Shown in pieces: positions 10,489-19,384 of a DNA stretch of 37,441 bases. How positions within the stretch are numbered: position 1 is the stretch's first letter; the number at the start of each line of letters is the position of its first letter. Below the pieces are notes generated by a model. That model searched no databases. It worked only from the letters and a program-made list of their open reading frames with translations, and was not told the DNA's origin. The stretch is from Sporisorium sorghi. Lineage: Eukaryota > Basidiomycota > Ustilaginomycetes > Ustilaginales > Ustilaginaceae. A program made the position numbers and the translations under genes. The stretch spans positions 1-37,441 of the forward strand of contig JALCCG010000213.1 in NCBI GenBank assembly GCA_023212695.1, read 5' to 3'.

Positions 10489-10571
10489 AAGGGGGGGGGG
10501 AAGGGCGGATCACACTGGATCCCAGTAGCTGAAATGTAATGATAGAAACAACATGATTGATTCGAATCACA

Positions 10572-10594
10572 GTGTGTGTGTGTGTGTGTGTGTG
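10572..10594. repeat. (GT)n microsatellite
   Basis: An uninterrupted GT run of 23 nt lies 84 bp after the GCN1 stop codon, probably in the 3' untranslated region. Confidence 0.9.
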
Positions 10595-10758
10595 AAAAGA
10601 CAAAGCGAAACGATGCGAAGCTGCTTGACGGTAGCAGGTATGATGGAGTCGTTGATGGTGTCGAGTGACCAAGACGCCGTCGTTTGACGCACGCGGCGCC
10701 ACCGTCTGAGGCAAAAAAAAAAAAGAAAGCGGCAGCATACGGCGATGCGGTGTTGAGA

Positions 10759-10762
<4 letters not shown>

Positions 10763-10819
<57 letters not shown>
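10763..10819. repeat. 57-nt poly(T) tract
   Basis: An uninterrupted run of 57 T lies between GCN1 and the carrier gene. Tracts of this kind exclude nucleosomes in fungi, but the exact length in an assembly is often unreliable. Confidence 0.9.
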
Positions 10820-10820
<1 letters not shown>

Positions 10821-11401
10821 GCTGCATGCACAGTCTTCCGGGTCGTTCGGGCGTCTTGGAGATGCTAGCTTCCGCCTCAAAAGACACTAACTTAGCGCCA
10901 TCCAAAGGATCACTTTTTCGCTCTGGCTCTGATACAGACAGCGGCTACAGCTTTGGCGTGCACATTCACATCAGAGCTTCAAATGTGTCAGTGATGCAAA
11001 GACAAGCCTCGACTGACTTGCTTATCAAGAAGACCGCCTTGCAGTGCGATTTTTTTTGATTTGATTTGATTTTATTTTATTTTCCCCTTGTTGATCCGCT
11101 TTTGGATTTTTCATTTCTCGTGAATCGCAAGAATTTGGCAGAAGGCCGCCTCGGCTCTCGGCTCTCGGCTCTCGGTTAGGGAATAACCGGCAGCGAGAAA
11201 GAAAGAAAGAAGCTTTGCTGCCACCACTTTGCACACACGCCTCCTTGCTTGCTGTCCACCATTCACTATAAGCACATCGACGACGATATCCGTAATACTC
11301 TCGCTCAGCGAAACGATCGACCTGTCGTAGCCATTCACACGCTCAAGCAACACTACCCTCCTCGGCTTGTATAATACAGCAGCGTGCCTTCTACCGCAAT
11401 C

Positions 11402-12550
11402 ATGGCACAGAGTCAACTGCCGCCCTTTGCGCAAGCTACAGCGGGTGCGCTTGGCTCGATCACGAGCAACACGCTCGTCTACCCGCTCGATCTACTCTCG
11501 ACGCGATGCCAAACCCAATCGCGCGGTCGAGACGGTAAAGGCGGCTACCAGTCGATCTACGCCGCTCTGCAGGAGATCGTGCATCAGAACGGCATCCGGG
11601 GTCTCTACCAGGGGCTTGCGTCGGATACGCTGTCGAATACGCTGTCGAACTTTCTGTTTTTCTACTTTCGCTCGTTCTTCATGGACACGGTCAAGGAGCG
11701 GAAGCGGGCCAAGCTGCCACCCGCGTCGGCAGCAGGAACCAAGGGGAAAGGCAAGGCGATTGCGATTACCGCTGCGGAGGATTTGGCGATTGGGGCGTTG
11801 GCGGGCATTGTGTCTCGGTTCTTCACCACTCCTCTGTCGAACGTGACGGTTCGGATGCAGACCTCGGCGAATCCCAAGGAGAAGGACGAGGCGAGCGAGA
11901 AGCACCCAAAACCCGCACACGGCTCCGACAGCGAATCAGACGACGAGGGCGGCTACGCAGCGTCGGCAGGGATCACCGACGTGCTGCGCCAGATCATCGC
12001 CGAAAAGGGCTGGCTCGGCCTCTGGTCCGGCTTCGAAACCGCCGCGCTGCTCAGCATCTCGCCCGCTCTGACGTTCTACAGCACCAACGCCATCTCTACC
12101 CTGCTGATTCCCAAGCAGAGCAGGTCAAAACCGTCCTGGCTCCAGACGTTCGTCACCTCGGCGCTCGGAAACAGCATCTCGACCTTCATCGTCTTCCCGC
12201 TCATCCTGTGCAAGACCCGCCTCCAGTGGCGCAGCCCCACGGGACGCAAGATGTACCGCAACCTGCTCGACGTCCTGCGCAAGACGCTCAAAAGGGGTGG
12301 CATCAAGGGTCTGTACCAAGGTTTGGACTCGCAGCTCATCAAGGGCCTATTCAGCTTTGGAACGACCATGGTGAGTGCTTACAGTAAATTATCATTGCAA
12401 AGATGTGCATGGTGTACTGATTCCTACTTTTCTTTCGTCATGTTTGAAATCTTGTCGCTACAGATGGTCAAGGCACGCATCGAGACGCTGTTTGTGCTGC
12501 TGTATCTGTCGATTCGCAATCGTCGCTCTGCTCTGCCGTCGTCGAGTTGA
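11402..12550 (+). CDS. ANT1: Peroxisomal adenine nucleotide carrier, Ant1-like (one intron)
   Basis: This is a mitochondrial-carrier-family protein with three repeats: YPLDLLSTRCQ near residue 25, TTPLSNVTVRMQ near residue 145 and FPLILCKTRLQ near residue 265. The first motif lacks the usual basic residue, as in yeast Ant1 (YPLDLSKT), and the third-repeat ending (LYQGLDSQLIKGLFSFG) also resembles Ant1. Ant1 imports ATP into peroxisomes for fatty-acid activation. The exons are 11402-12370 and 12464-12550, giving 351 residues. The intron (GTGAGT...CAG, branch-like TACTGAT at about 12414-12420) is 93 nt with no in-frame stop, so retention would give 382 residues. A Lys/Glu/Asp-rich loop separates repeats one and two from repeat three. 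The ATG at 11402 is the first suitable one. Another carrier subfamily is possible. Confidence 0.85.
   Translation: MAQSQLPPFAQATAGALGSITSNTLVYPLDLLSTRCQTQSRGRDGKGGYQSIYAALQEIVHQNGIRGLYQGLASDTLSNTLSNFLFFYFRSFFMDTVKERKRAKLPPASAAGTKGKGKAIAITAAEDLAIGALAGIVSRFFTTPLSNVTVRMQTSANPKEKDEASEKHPKPAHGSDSESDDEGGYAASAGITDVLRQIIAEKGWLGLWSGFETAALLSISPALTFYSTNAISTLLIPKQSRSKPSWLQTFVTSALGNSISTFIVFPLILCKTRLQWRSPTGRKMYRNLLDVLRKTLKRGGIKGLYQGLDSQLIKGLFSFGTTMVSAYSKLSLQRCAWCTDSYFSFVMFEILSLQMVKARIETLFVLLYLSIRNRRSALPSSS
12371..12463 (+). other. Intron of the Ant1-like gene, length a multiple of three
   Basis: It begins GTGAGT after codon ATG and ends CTACAG before ATGGTCAAG. It contains GTACTGATTCC, matching the fungal branch consensus, about 45 nt before the acceptor. 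It has no in-frame stop. Its translation (Cys- and aromatic-rich) does not resemble carrier sequence, which supports removal. Confidence 0.85.
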
Positions 12551-13038
12551 AGAAGCTGTACTGTATTTGTACAAATGGAATCGCAGCAGGCAATGGGTAA
12601 TCTTGTGCATCATGGCTGAGTGCGTCGTGAACTGTCAAATGGAAAAAGAACACTGCTCATGTGCTCGAAAGTGAAAAAGAACGGCATCAAGTTGAAAACC
12701 GTCTCTGGGGGAGACGGTTGGACCCTGGAAGGAGAAGGAGAAGGAGAAAATTCAGAAAATTCAGAAAATTCAGAAAATTCAGACACGTACCTAGTCTTTT
12801 TTAACTATCAATCAATCAACAGTTAGTTACCCTTCAACTCATGATGCTTTTTCCAAGCAGAATTTTGCCACTTTTCCCATGCAAGTCTGACGTGCACGGT
12901 CATTTTATTTTATTTTATTTTGACAGCGCTGCACTCTCTCTCTCTCTCCTAAGCTCTAGCTCGTACGCTGAGAGATAAGTTTCAAGACTTCATCTCTTCG
13001 CCACCATCTCCTCTCGCATTCGTCTGCTTGTCCTCAAC
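12551..13038. other. Intergenic region with AT-rich tandem repeats
   Basis: These 488 bp separate the carrier gene and the anoctamin gene. Four exact copies of AAAATTCAG lie at 12747-12782, and TTTTA-type repeats at about 12902-12921, followed by a (CT)n run near 12934-12948. This is the probable 3' end of the carrier gene and promoter of the anoctamin gene. No gene is supported. Confidence 0.6.
12747..12782. repeat. Four tandem copies of AAAATTCAG
   Basis: Four perfect 9-bp units (36 nt) follow a short GAAGGA-type repeat, downstream of the carrier gene. Confidence 0.9.
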
Positions 13039-15585
13039 ATGAACGGCGTCAAGCACGACGTGTCTGGTGGTTCATCCGCCTCTTCCGGCGGCAATCTCTC
13101 CGAAAAGGCGCTGCCACCCATCCAAGGCGCACTCGAGTCAGCCAGGCAAAGCGCCAAGCATCTCGTCGACTCGGCTTCCAGCGCTACAAGTTCCGAGTAT
13201 CCATTGCCGCAGTCGCATCCTGACTCGCAGATCGCAGACCTTGTCCTCGTCTTCCAGCACATCGCCAAAAAGTACCTTCGCAGCTCGACAAAGGTGCCTG
13301 CCTCCGAGAGAGCCAAGATCTCGGCAGAGTACGGCAGCCTCATCCAACGTATCCGAGCTACAGGTCTTCAGGTCACCAGCCGCGACGGCGCCAAGGGATC
13401 TGGTCAGATCCTCATCTTTGTCAAAGCCGATACGCAGCTGCTCCACAAGCTCGCTCGTCAGGAGGCGCTCTCGGATTATCTTCATGGCGTGCTCTCCCTC
13501 CAGCCTCCTCCGCCTCGATCTTCGAGTCTGCAGGCTTCCAACCACACCTCGTCGCTCCACTTGACGCCTGCTTCCAGGCTGCGTCTCGTCGATTCGCTGC
13601 TGACGCTGCCCAACCTCGCAAGCCACGCCGTCAAGGATGCCGATGCAAAATCGCAGGTGCCCTCGGGTGCAGGTCTACGTTTGGGTCTCGCCGAGTTCCC
13701 CCATCTCGTCGATATGAGCGCCATCCACGACCCCGTCTACAACTCGGCCTGGGTCAAACGCTGGTCGCACACCTCCCCCACCAAGGCCTTCTACGGCGTC
13801 GGCCTCCAAGACCTCGACTCGATCCGCGAGCATTTCGGCGAGCATGTCGCGCTCTACTTTGGCTTTCTCAACTACTACTTTCAGGCGCTCGCTCCCGCAG
13901 CGCTGCTCGGCCTCTTGTTCTGGCTGCTCGGTCGGCCCTTTTCGCCCGTCTACTCGCTCGGTCTTGTCACTTGGTCCTGTCTGTTCGTCGAGCTGTGGCG
14001 CGTGAAGGAGCGCAAACTCGCCGTGCGATGGGGCACCCTCGGTGTCTCCCAAGTCGACCGCAGGCGCCACGATTTCGTTCCGCGCACCACCCGCATCGAC
14101 CCCGCCACCGAGGAACCCGAAGAGGTCTTCGAGTGGTGGCGCAGAGAGCTGCGCGTCATCGTCTCTCTCCCCACCGTCGCCTTCTTTGCTTCCGTATTGG
14201 CCGCTACCATGACGCTCATGTTTGTTGTCGAAATTTTCGTGACGCAGCTCTACCATGGACCGCTCAAGCAGGCCGTGCCGTTCATACCCACCGCTCTGCT
14301 CGTCGTGGCTGTGCCGCAGATCATGGCTGCGTGGCAGGCGACGGCCGTGGCTGTTACCAAGTGGGAGAACCATTACAGTGCAAAGTCGTACGACTACTCG
14401 TTGACGCTCAAGCGCTTTGCCATGCAGGCGATTACCGCGTATGGCGCGCTCACCTTGTCGGCGTACGTGTATATTCCGTTTGGCGAGCTGATCATGGAGA
14501 CCATGGTCGAGCGCGGTTACTTCAAGGACTCGATTCAGCAGGCGATTCGACAGGGCCACATCGGTGCCAAGGGGATTGACTTCCACATCAACCCGGACCG
14601 CATGCACACGCAGCTGTTTGCGGTCAGCGTTACGAGTCAGTTTGTCAACGGATTCACCGAGCTTGCGCTGCCCGTGCTCATGCGCAAGTTTGCCGAGTGG
14701 CGCGAGCAGCGGTCCGAGAGCGCGAGCAGCGCGAGCAGCGCGAGCAGCGCACCGCAGCGTCAAGGCTCGACCGACTCGTCCGCCTCGTCCTCGGGTGCGG
14801 TCACGCCGCTCGGGGCCGGGGCGAGCGAAGAGTCCGAACGGCGCTTTGTCTCGCGCGTGCGCAAAGAGCTCCAACTTCCCCCCTACGATCTGTTTGGCGA
14901 CTATGCCGAGATGGCGACTCAGTTCGGGTACATCACGCTCTGGTCGGTCGTGTGGCCGCTATCGCCCGTGATGGGTTTCGTCAACAACTTTTTCGAGCTG
15001 CGATCCGACGCTGCCAAGATCAGCGTCAACACGCGCCGCCCGACACCCGTGCGTGCCGAGACCATCGGGCCGTGGCTCGAGACCTTTGGGTTCATCGCTT
15101 GGCTGGGTGCGCTCAACAATGCGGCACTGGTGTACCTCTTCCAGCAGAGCGACGAAGCGCACCTGGCGGGCCACTCGAGGTACGAAACGACGATGCGCAC
15201 GCATGTGCATGCTGATGGTGGAACGGCGGCGCAGTCGGCGCTGAGCTTCTCGAGACTGCTCCCGCAAAGTGTTCCGACGTCGGGTCCGGCGGGCGCCATT
15301 GTTGCTGCGGTGTTGGTGGCGCTGCTGGCTGAACATGTGTATGGGCTGATGCGCAGCGGGGTGAGGCATATATTGGAGAGGCTTATTTGGCGCGGCAGCC
15401 ACGAGGAGATGATTGCCAGACGCAGAGAGTGGATCCTGAGGGTCGAGACGCTCAAGTCGCACGTGGATGCTCAGCCGGATCACCAGGTTGAGGGCGCGAG
15501 TGCACTGGATCAGCCGAGTGGCTTCTGGAGTGCCGACAACGATGTGGGCGCCGAAGCGATCAGGGCGTCTGGCAAGACCGAGTGA
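13039..15585 (+). CDS. IST2: Anoctamin (TMEM16/Ist2-like) membrane protein
   Basis: This is an 848-residue single-exon protein of the anoctamin family, whose fungal members are calcium-activated lipid scramblases or ER-plasma-membrane tethers (Ist2). The cytosolic N-terminal domain (about 60-160) resembles the anoctamin dimerisation fold. Membrane segments start near residue 270 (YFGFLNYYFQALAPAALLGL). The family signature is clear at about 622-661: EMATQFGYITLWSVVWPLSP, then NNFFELRSDAAKI, whose Glu and Asp correspond to calcium-site residues. A Ser/Ala/Glu-rich loop near 555-600 contains a 9-bp tandem repeat. The C-terminus is short, without the long basic tail of yeast Ist2, so a scramblase like NhTMEM16 or AfTMEM16 is the better comparison. 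The ATG at 13039 sits just after a CT-rich leader. Confidence 0.9.
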   Translation: MNGVKHDVSGGSSASSGGNLSEKALPPIQGALESARQSAKHLVDSASSATSSEYPLPQSHPDSQIADLVLVFQHIAKKYLRSSTKVPASERAKISAEYGSLIQRIRATGLQVTSRDGAKGSGQILIFVKADTQLLHKLARQEALSDYLHGVLSLQPPPPRSSSLQASNHTSSLHLTPASRLRLVDSLLTLPNLASHAVKDADAKSQVPSGAGLRLGLAEFPHLVDMSAIHDPVYNSAWVKRWSHTSPTKAFYGVGLQDLDSIREHFGEHVALYFGFLNYYFQALAPAALLGLLFWLLGRPFSPVYSLGLVTWSCLFVELWRVKERKLAVRWGTLGVSQVDRRRHDFVPRTTRIDPATEEPEEVFEWWRRELRVIVSLPTVAFFASVLAATMTLMFVVEIFVTQLYHGPLKQAVPFIPTALLVVAVPQIMAAWQATAVAVTKWENHYSAKSYDYSLTLKRFAMQAITAYGALTLSAYVYIPFGELIMETMVERGYFKDSIQQAIRQGHIGAKGIDFHINPDRMHTQLFAVSVTSQFVNGFTELALPVLMRKFAEWREQRSESASSASSASSAPQRQGSTDSSASSSGAVTPLGAGASEESERRFVSRVRKELQLPPYDLFGDYAEMATQFGYITLWSVVWPLSPVMGFVNNFFELRSDAAKISVNTRRPTPVRAETIGPWLETFGFIAWLGALNNAALVYLFQQSDEAHLAGHSRYETTMRTHVHADGGTAAQSALSFSRLLPQSVPTSGPAGAIVAAVLVALLAEHVYGLMRSGVRHILERLIWRGSHEEMIARRREWILRVETLKSHVDAQPDHQVEGASALDQPSGFWSADNDVGAEAIRASGKTE
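14717..14750. repeat. In-frame 9-bp repeat in the anoctamin gene
   Basis: Several copies of GCGAGCAGC encode an Ala/Ser-Ser run in a cytosolic loop of the anoctamin. The unit is a multiple of three, so copy number can change without breaking the frame. Confidence 0.75.
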
Positions 15586-15718
15586 GAGGTCTTTCTCAAC
15601 TGCATGTTTGTTCGTGGATCGTTTGCAATCGGAATCGTTCCTTACAAGTGTGTTTGCAGAAGAAAGGGTTTCGGGCCTACTTATACAGACTTGATCATCA
15701 ACGTGCGCACGCCCACAC

Positions 15719-16464
15719 CTACTGCCCTCGACCCCTCGCGCGCGCGCCACCCCTCGCGCCGCGCTCTGCCGCGCCTCCTCCTCGTCCTCCGCGGTTGTAC
15801 CCTCCTCGACCTGCGCCTGCGCGGTTGCCGAGGCTGACGCCGCCCGAGAGGCCTCCTGCTCCTGCATTGTTGTGCTGACGCTGCTTGCGCGCCTGTTCCT
15901 CGTGCTGCTTGACCTGGTCGATGATCGAGTCTGCTACGCGGCAGTACTTGATCTGTTGAAACGCGATATCAGTAAGCCTATCCAGGAGTGGGGGGTGAAA
16001 GCGTGGGGAAGGGACTCACGGTGCTGCCGCGGATATAGCACTCGGTCTGCTTCCAAAACTGCTCGCCGCTCTGTGCATCCAAACACAAACGTGTCAGGCA
16101 CAGGATGCAGGGTATAGCGTAGCGGGACGGAAAACTTACGGCGCTCGTCTCGTACACTTGGCGCAGCACGAGGTTCATAAAGTTATCGCATGCGACTAGG
16201 TGGCCGTTGAACGTCGAGCCGTTTTTCAGCTCCACCAGCTGGGCACGCCAAGCAGTCGGTTCAGTGCCATGTGAGGAAGGCGGTTAGTGGACGCGAATTT
16301 GGGGGTTTCGAGTGAGGGGGGAAAGGATTGACCCACCATGGGCTTGTTTTGCGCTGCGTTGAGCAGCGACAGTGGCAGCTGTCGAGGATGGAGATGAAAA
16401 AGTGCAGGGTTAGCAGGATCTCAAAGCTGATGAGCAGGTTGGTGCAGGGCGCGAAGCTTACCAT
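15719..16464 (-). CDS. LSM4: U6 snRNA-associated Sm-like protein LSm4 (five exons)
   Basis: LSm4 is part of the nuclear LSm2-8 ring on U6 snRNA and the cytosolic LSm1-7 mRNA-decay ring. My model has coding exons 16462-16464, 16337-16378, 16140-16238, 16020-16070 and 15719-15952, giving 142 residues. It reads [15 protein letters not shown], then [20 protein letters not shown] (Sm1), then [17 protein letters not shown] and [14 protein letters not shown] (Sm2). The C-terminal tail is rich in Arg and Gly ([12 protein letters not shown]), as in known LSm4 proteins, where such tails support P-body assembly. All introns are GT-AG and 67-98 nt long, and the last has a CTGAT branch-like site. The first coding exon is the start codon alone. 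Stop codons of LSM4 and the anoctamin gene are 133 bp apart. Confidence 0.95.
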
Positions 16465-16946
16465 GTTGAGTGCAGCTGTGTGTGATCTAGATGCTTGCGC
16501 GGGATGCGAAGTAGGATCCTCGTGTGTCTGTTGCGCAATGGACTTGAGGTGCGGAGTTGCGCGACGGTCGAACTTGCGCTGCCCGGATACGAGACGGGAC
16601 GGGGAGCACTGGTGTCTTGGACCTTTGTGGACGTGTTCGGATGCCGGCTAGGATCAAGGTGATGATGATCATGATCATGATGAGCAAGCTTGGTTTGATC
16701 GAGGGGTTTGTGCGATTCCGCGCTTTCGCAGAACTCCACTCTTTTCTCAATCGGGGGCCCGATCAGCGCAACCCCGATCGCCTTTTTTTTTTTTTTTTTT
16801 TGGGGTTGCAAAGACACCGAAACTCGGACCTTTTCCGACTGGTGACTGAGCTTCTTTATTCTTCATGCAGCTCGACTTGCTTCTTTCTCTTCTTCCACCA
16901 CGACCATCAAAAGGAAAAGCTCTCGTCATCATACCCCTCGCACACC
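16465..16946. promoter_or_regulatory. Shared promoter region of LSM4 and the Nab2-like gene
   Basis: This is the 482-bp divergent gap between two RNA-metabolism genes. It includes a 19-T tract (16783-16801) and a GATCATGATCATGATGA-type repeat near 16666-16682. The open frame that crosses it upstream of 16947 is low-complexity and starts without similarity to the Nab2 family, so I treat it as leader/promoter. Confidence 0.5.
16783..16801. repeat. 19-nt poly(T) tract
   Basis: An uninterrupted T run lies in the divergent LSM4/Nab2-like promoter, 145 bp before the Nab2-like ATG. Confidence 0.9.
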
Positions 16947-18562
16947 ATGTCGAGCTTCCGCAACATCGACGTCAAAGCGCCACACATCCAACAGCTCCAG
17001 TATGATATACAGCTCGAGCTCGCAAAGCGCGACTACTCTTCGCCAGACGATCCCGTCATGGCAGAGTACATTGTCGTCATGCTCGCAAACCAAAAGACGC
17101 CCGAGCAGATCACGTCAGAGATGAACGATCTCATTGGAGCCGAGTACGATTCTGCTTTTACAAACTGGATCTGGGCGGCAACGCAACAGTGTCTTGATAA
17201 CCACACTGCTTCTTCTAGCTCTGCTACAGCACCTCAAGCTGGCAGCGCTGCCGATGCGTCTGCGTCTACATCTGCATCGAATCCTGCCAGCTTCGCGTCA
17301 CGCACACGCAACTTGCGCCAGAGACGCAGTCGATCGCCTGAGGCTTCTGCCTCTGGCTCGACATATCGTGCTCGCGAGCAGAGGAGGAGCAGGTCCCCGA
17401 CAGCTCGCCGCGCAAACGATCATAGACGCTCCAGGAGCAGATCGCCACCATCACGTTCAGCCGCGCTGCATCGCCCTGACCGCCGCATGTATAGAGACTA
17501 CAGCAGCAACGAGGCGTGGCGCAAATCCATATCTTTGCGACGCGATGACCAACCGCCTTTCGATGGAGAAGCGTTTTGGCGGTCGAAAGCGGAAGAACGC
17601 CGCAGAAACCCACCTCCACCGGCGATCAACAGGATGCGTGGGCCGAGGGAAGCGAGAATCTTTAACGCTGCATATGGACAGGCTGTGCGCAATGCAGATG
17701 GAGATGCAAACGGTAACGCTGCAAGGGAGCTATTTCCAAACGCACAGAGCAACAATGACCCGCCTCCTCCACCATATCAAGAGTCGGCGGGGCTCAGCAT
17801 CTTTGGCCGCGCGGGTATTCCCGATCCACGCGCAGCTGCCTTTGTTCCGTCGTCGTCCGCTGTTCAGCCAGCGGAGGTCGTTGATACTTCTACCACAAAT
17901 GCCACGGATGCTGCCGCGCCCGCGCAGTCGTCGACCTCCATCTTTGCGCGCATCGATCCGATGCTGCCCAACAACCAACCACTGCCAGCAGCAGCAGCAT
18001 CGCCTAATACTTCTACGGCTCACTCGAGCGACTTCCCCACCCAACCCACCGAGACGTCCATCTGCCGCTGGAACGTGGGCTGCACCAACCCGATGTGCGC
18101 CTACACGCACGCCTCGCCCGCCAACGCCTGTGCGAACGGCGACGCGAACGCGCTCGTGCTGAGCCAGCAAAACTGTCGCTACGGCGCACGCTGCACCAAT
18201 CGCGAATGTACGCGCAGTCACGTCAGTCCGGCCGTGGCGCGTTTCCAGGCGCGCTCGGCTGCGCGCGTATCGTCCAACCCGGCAGCGACGCTCTCGATGG
18301 ACGCTGCACTGCCTAGTCAGACCGCGTCGCGACCGTGCCGCTTCGGCGCGGCGTGTGCTCGTGCGGATTGCTTCTTCTCGCATCCCGCGACGCGGATTGC
18401 GCAAGGGACGACGCCGTGCAGGTTTGGGCTTGGCTGCACACGCCCCGATTGCTATTTTACTCATCCGCCTGGTCAGCGCGTTGGAGGGGGGACTTCGAAT
18501 AGGTTGCACGTGTTTGCTCAGACGACGCGCGATGACGAGATGGAGGTTGTCATTCCAGGAGC

Positions 18563-18593
<31 letters not shown>

Positions 18594-18647
18594 ACGGAGG
18601 TGGACGCGACGTCGGCGGCGGCGGCGGCGGCGGTAATTGTAGGTTGA
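16947..18647 (+). CDS. NAB2: Nab2-like CCCH zinc-finger poly(A)-RNA-binding protein
   Basis: This 566-residue protein is probably nuclear and involved in poly(A)-tail binding, mRNA export and tail-length control, as known for yeast Nab2 and ZC3H14. The N-terminal about 100 residues (QLELAKRDYSSPDDPVMAEY, LANQKTPEQITSEMNDLI, ending FTNWIWAATQQCL) match a Nab2 PWI-like helical domain. A Ser/Arg-rich segment follows at about 125-180. Four C-x5-C-x4-C-x3-H fingers start at residues 373 (CRWNVGCTNPMCAYTH), 410 (CRYGARCTNRECTRSH), 464 (CRFGAACARADCFFSH) and 491 (CRFGLGCTRPDCYFTH). The tail has polyGln and polyAla runs. The ATG at 16947 (CACCATGTCG context) was chosen because upstream codons are low-complexity. 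Yeast Nab2 has seven fingers, so this is a shorter version. Confidence 0.78.
18566..18634. repeat. CAG and GCG triplet runs at the 3' end of the Nab2-like gene
   Basis: A CAG run (about 18567-18594) encodes polyGln and a GCG run (about 18617-18633) encodes polyAla, both in frame just before the stop codon. Confidence 0.85.
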
Positions 18648-18949
18648 GTGCTCTGATGAGGCGAGAGGGGAGAGGTGGGTGAGAAATATACCATTTAGAG
18701 CGACGTTGTACAGCTGCTTTTGCGAGTGTGTGTGATGATGATGATGATGATGATGACGTCGTCGATGATGACGAGTGGTTCGACGACTCGGGCGAGCCAG
18801 TCATGCCTTCAGCGCTGCTTTGGAACGTATCCTACGACGCTGAAGCGAGCCATGATCCTGCTACACCCTCTGGGAGACCTCGAAGCTGGAAACACTCTCA
18901 GAGTACACAGAGCAGCGTATCTCGCGCATTCAGCCGAACAGTCGCACAT
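18648..18949. other. Short gap after the Nab2-like gene
   Basis: These 302 bp contain a (GAT)n run at about 18734-18755, which reads as polyAsp in one frame. No conserved coding signal was seen. It is the probable 3' region of the Nab2-like gene and of the small minus-strand candidate. Confidence 0.5.
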
Positions 18950-19384
18950 TCAATCGCCCCCCACTTCTTTGGCAACAGCATGCAGACCGACCGCGCTGGC
19001 GCCGGCGTGCCATTCGCACGTGCACGCCTTGTCCTCGCCTTGCTCCTTCATGTGCGAACCGCGCACCGACCCGATCCAGCCGGGCTTCGGGTGCAGCTAG
19101 GCGTACGAGCTGCACCGCGTCCCTGCCGACCAGCCATGAATCCAAAGCTGCGCCACTCCTCACCCGCTTCCCGCGAGTGATCAGCATAGCGGGCCAAATC
19201 CACAACCGAGGCAGGCGGCGGGCGGCATGCGCCATCCGGAACCCGACGCCCGTCAACCCAGTGTTGAGCGTGGCAGCGTAGAATCGTCGCGAAGAGGAGG
19301 TCCACCATCGTGCTGCGCACTGAGGTGGCGCGGTGACGTGTCGAAGATCAGGATTTCGGTCGGGGAGGGTGGTGTGGTGGACAT
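18950..19384 (-). CDS. Candidate small spliced gene, unknown function (model incomplete)
   Basis: I do not recognise this protein. The last exon, 18950-19096, follows an acceptor GCCTAG and encodes 48 residues beginning LHPKPGWIGSVRGSHMKEQG and ending at TGA. Joined in phase 0 across a 67-nt GTGAGG...TAG intron (19097-19163), it continues a frame ending at 19164 that contains FYAATLNTGLTGVGFRMAHA and RLWIWPAMLITRGKR. In both frames roughly three quarters of codons end in G or C, as in neighbouring genes. A likely start is ATG at 19384 (MSTTPPSPTEILIFD), after a pyrimidine-rich leader. However, that frame is offset by two bases from the middle one and I found no acceptable intron to join them. 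A missed exon, a base error or a pseudogene would each explain this. The intron lacks an obvious branch site. Confidence 0.35.

Larger units (their letters stand above)
10489..11401. other. Intergenic region between GCN1 and the carrier gene
   Basis: These 913 bp contain the GCN1 3' region and the upstream region of the carrier gene. I see a GT repeat (10572-10594), a 57-T homopolymer (10763-10819) and a 7-bp tandem repeat TCGGCTC (11151-11171, three units plus a partial one). Short frames across it are low-complexity products of these repeats. No tRNA-like or conserved coding signal was recognised. Confidence 0.7.

Noticed and set aside
10820..11400. Search for tRNA or other small RNA genes in the larger gaps
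   Set aside because: No cloverleaf-compatible A and B box pair was seen in the gaps read by eye. A tRNAscan-SE and Rfam run would be decisive.
14717..14750. Short tandem repeats considered as a CRISPR array
   Set aside because: Units are contiguous 9-bp repeats without spacers and lie within a coding region of a eukaryotic gene.
16557..16946. N-terminal 130-codon extension of the Nab2-like frame
   Set aside because: It includes a polyPhe run from the poly(T) tract and lies opposite LSM4's 5' region. The Nab2-like domain starts right after the ATG at 16947.
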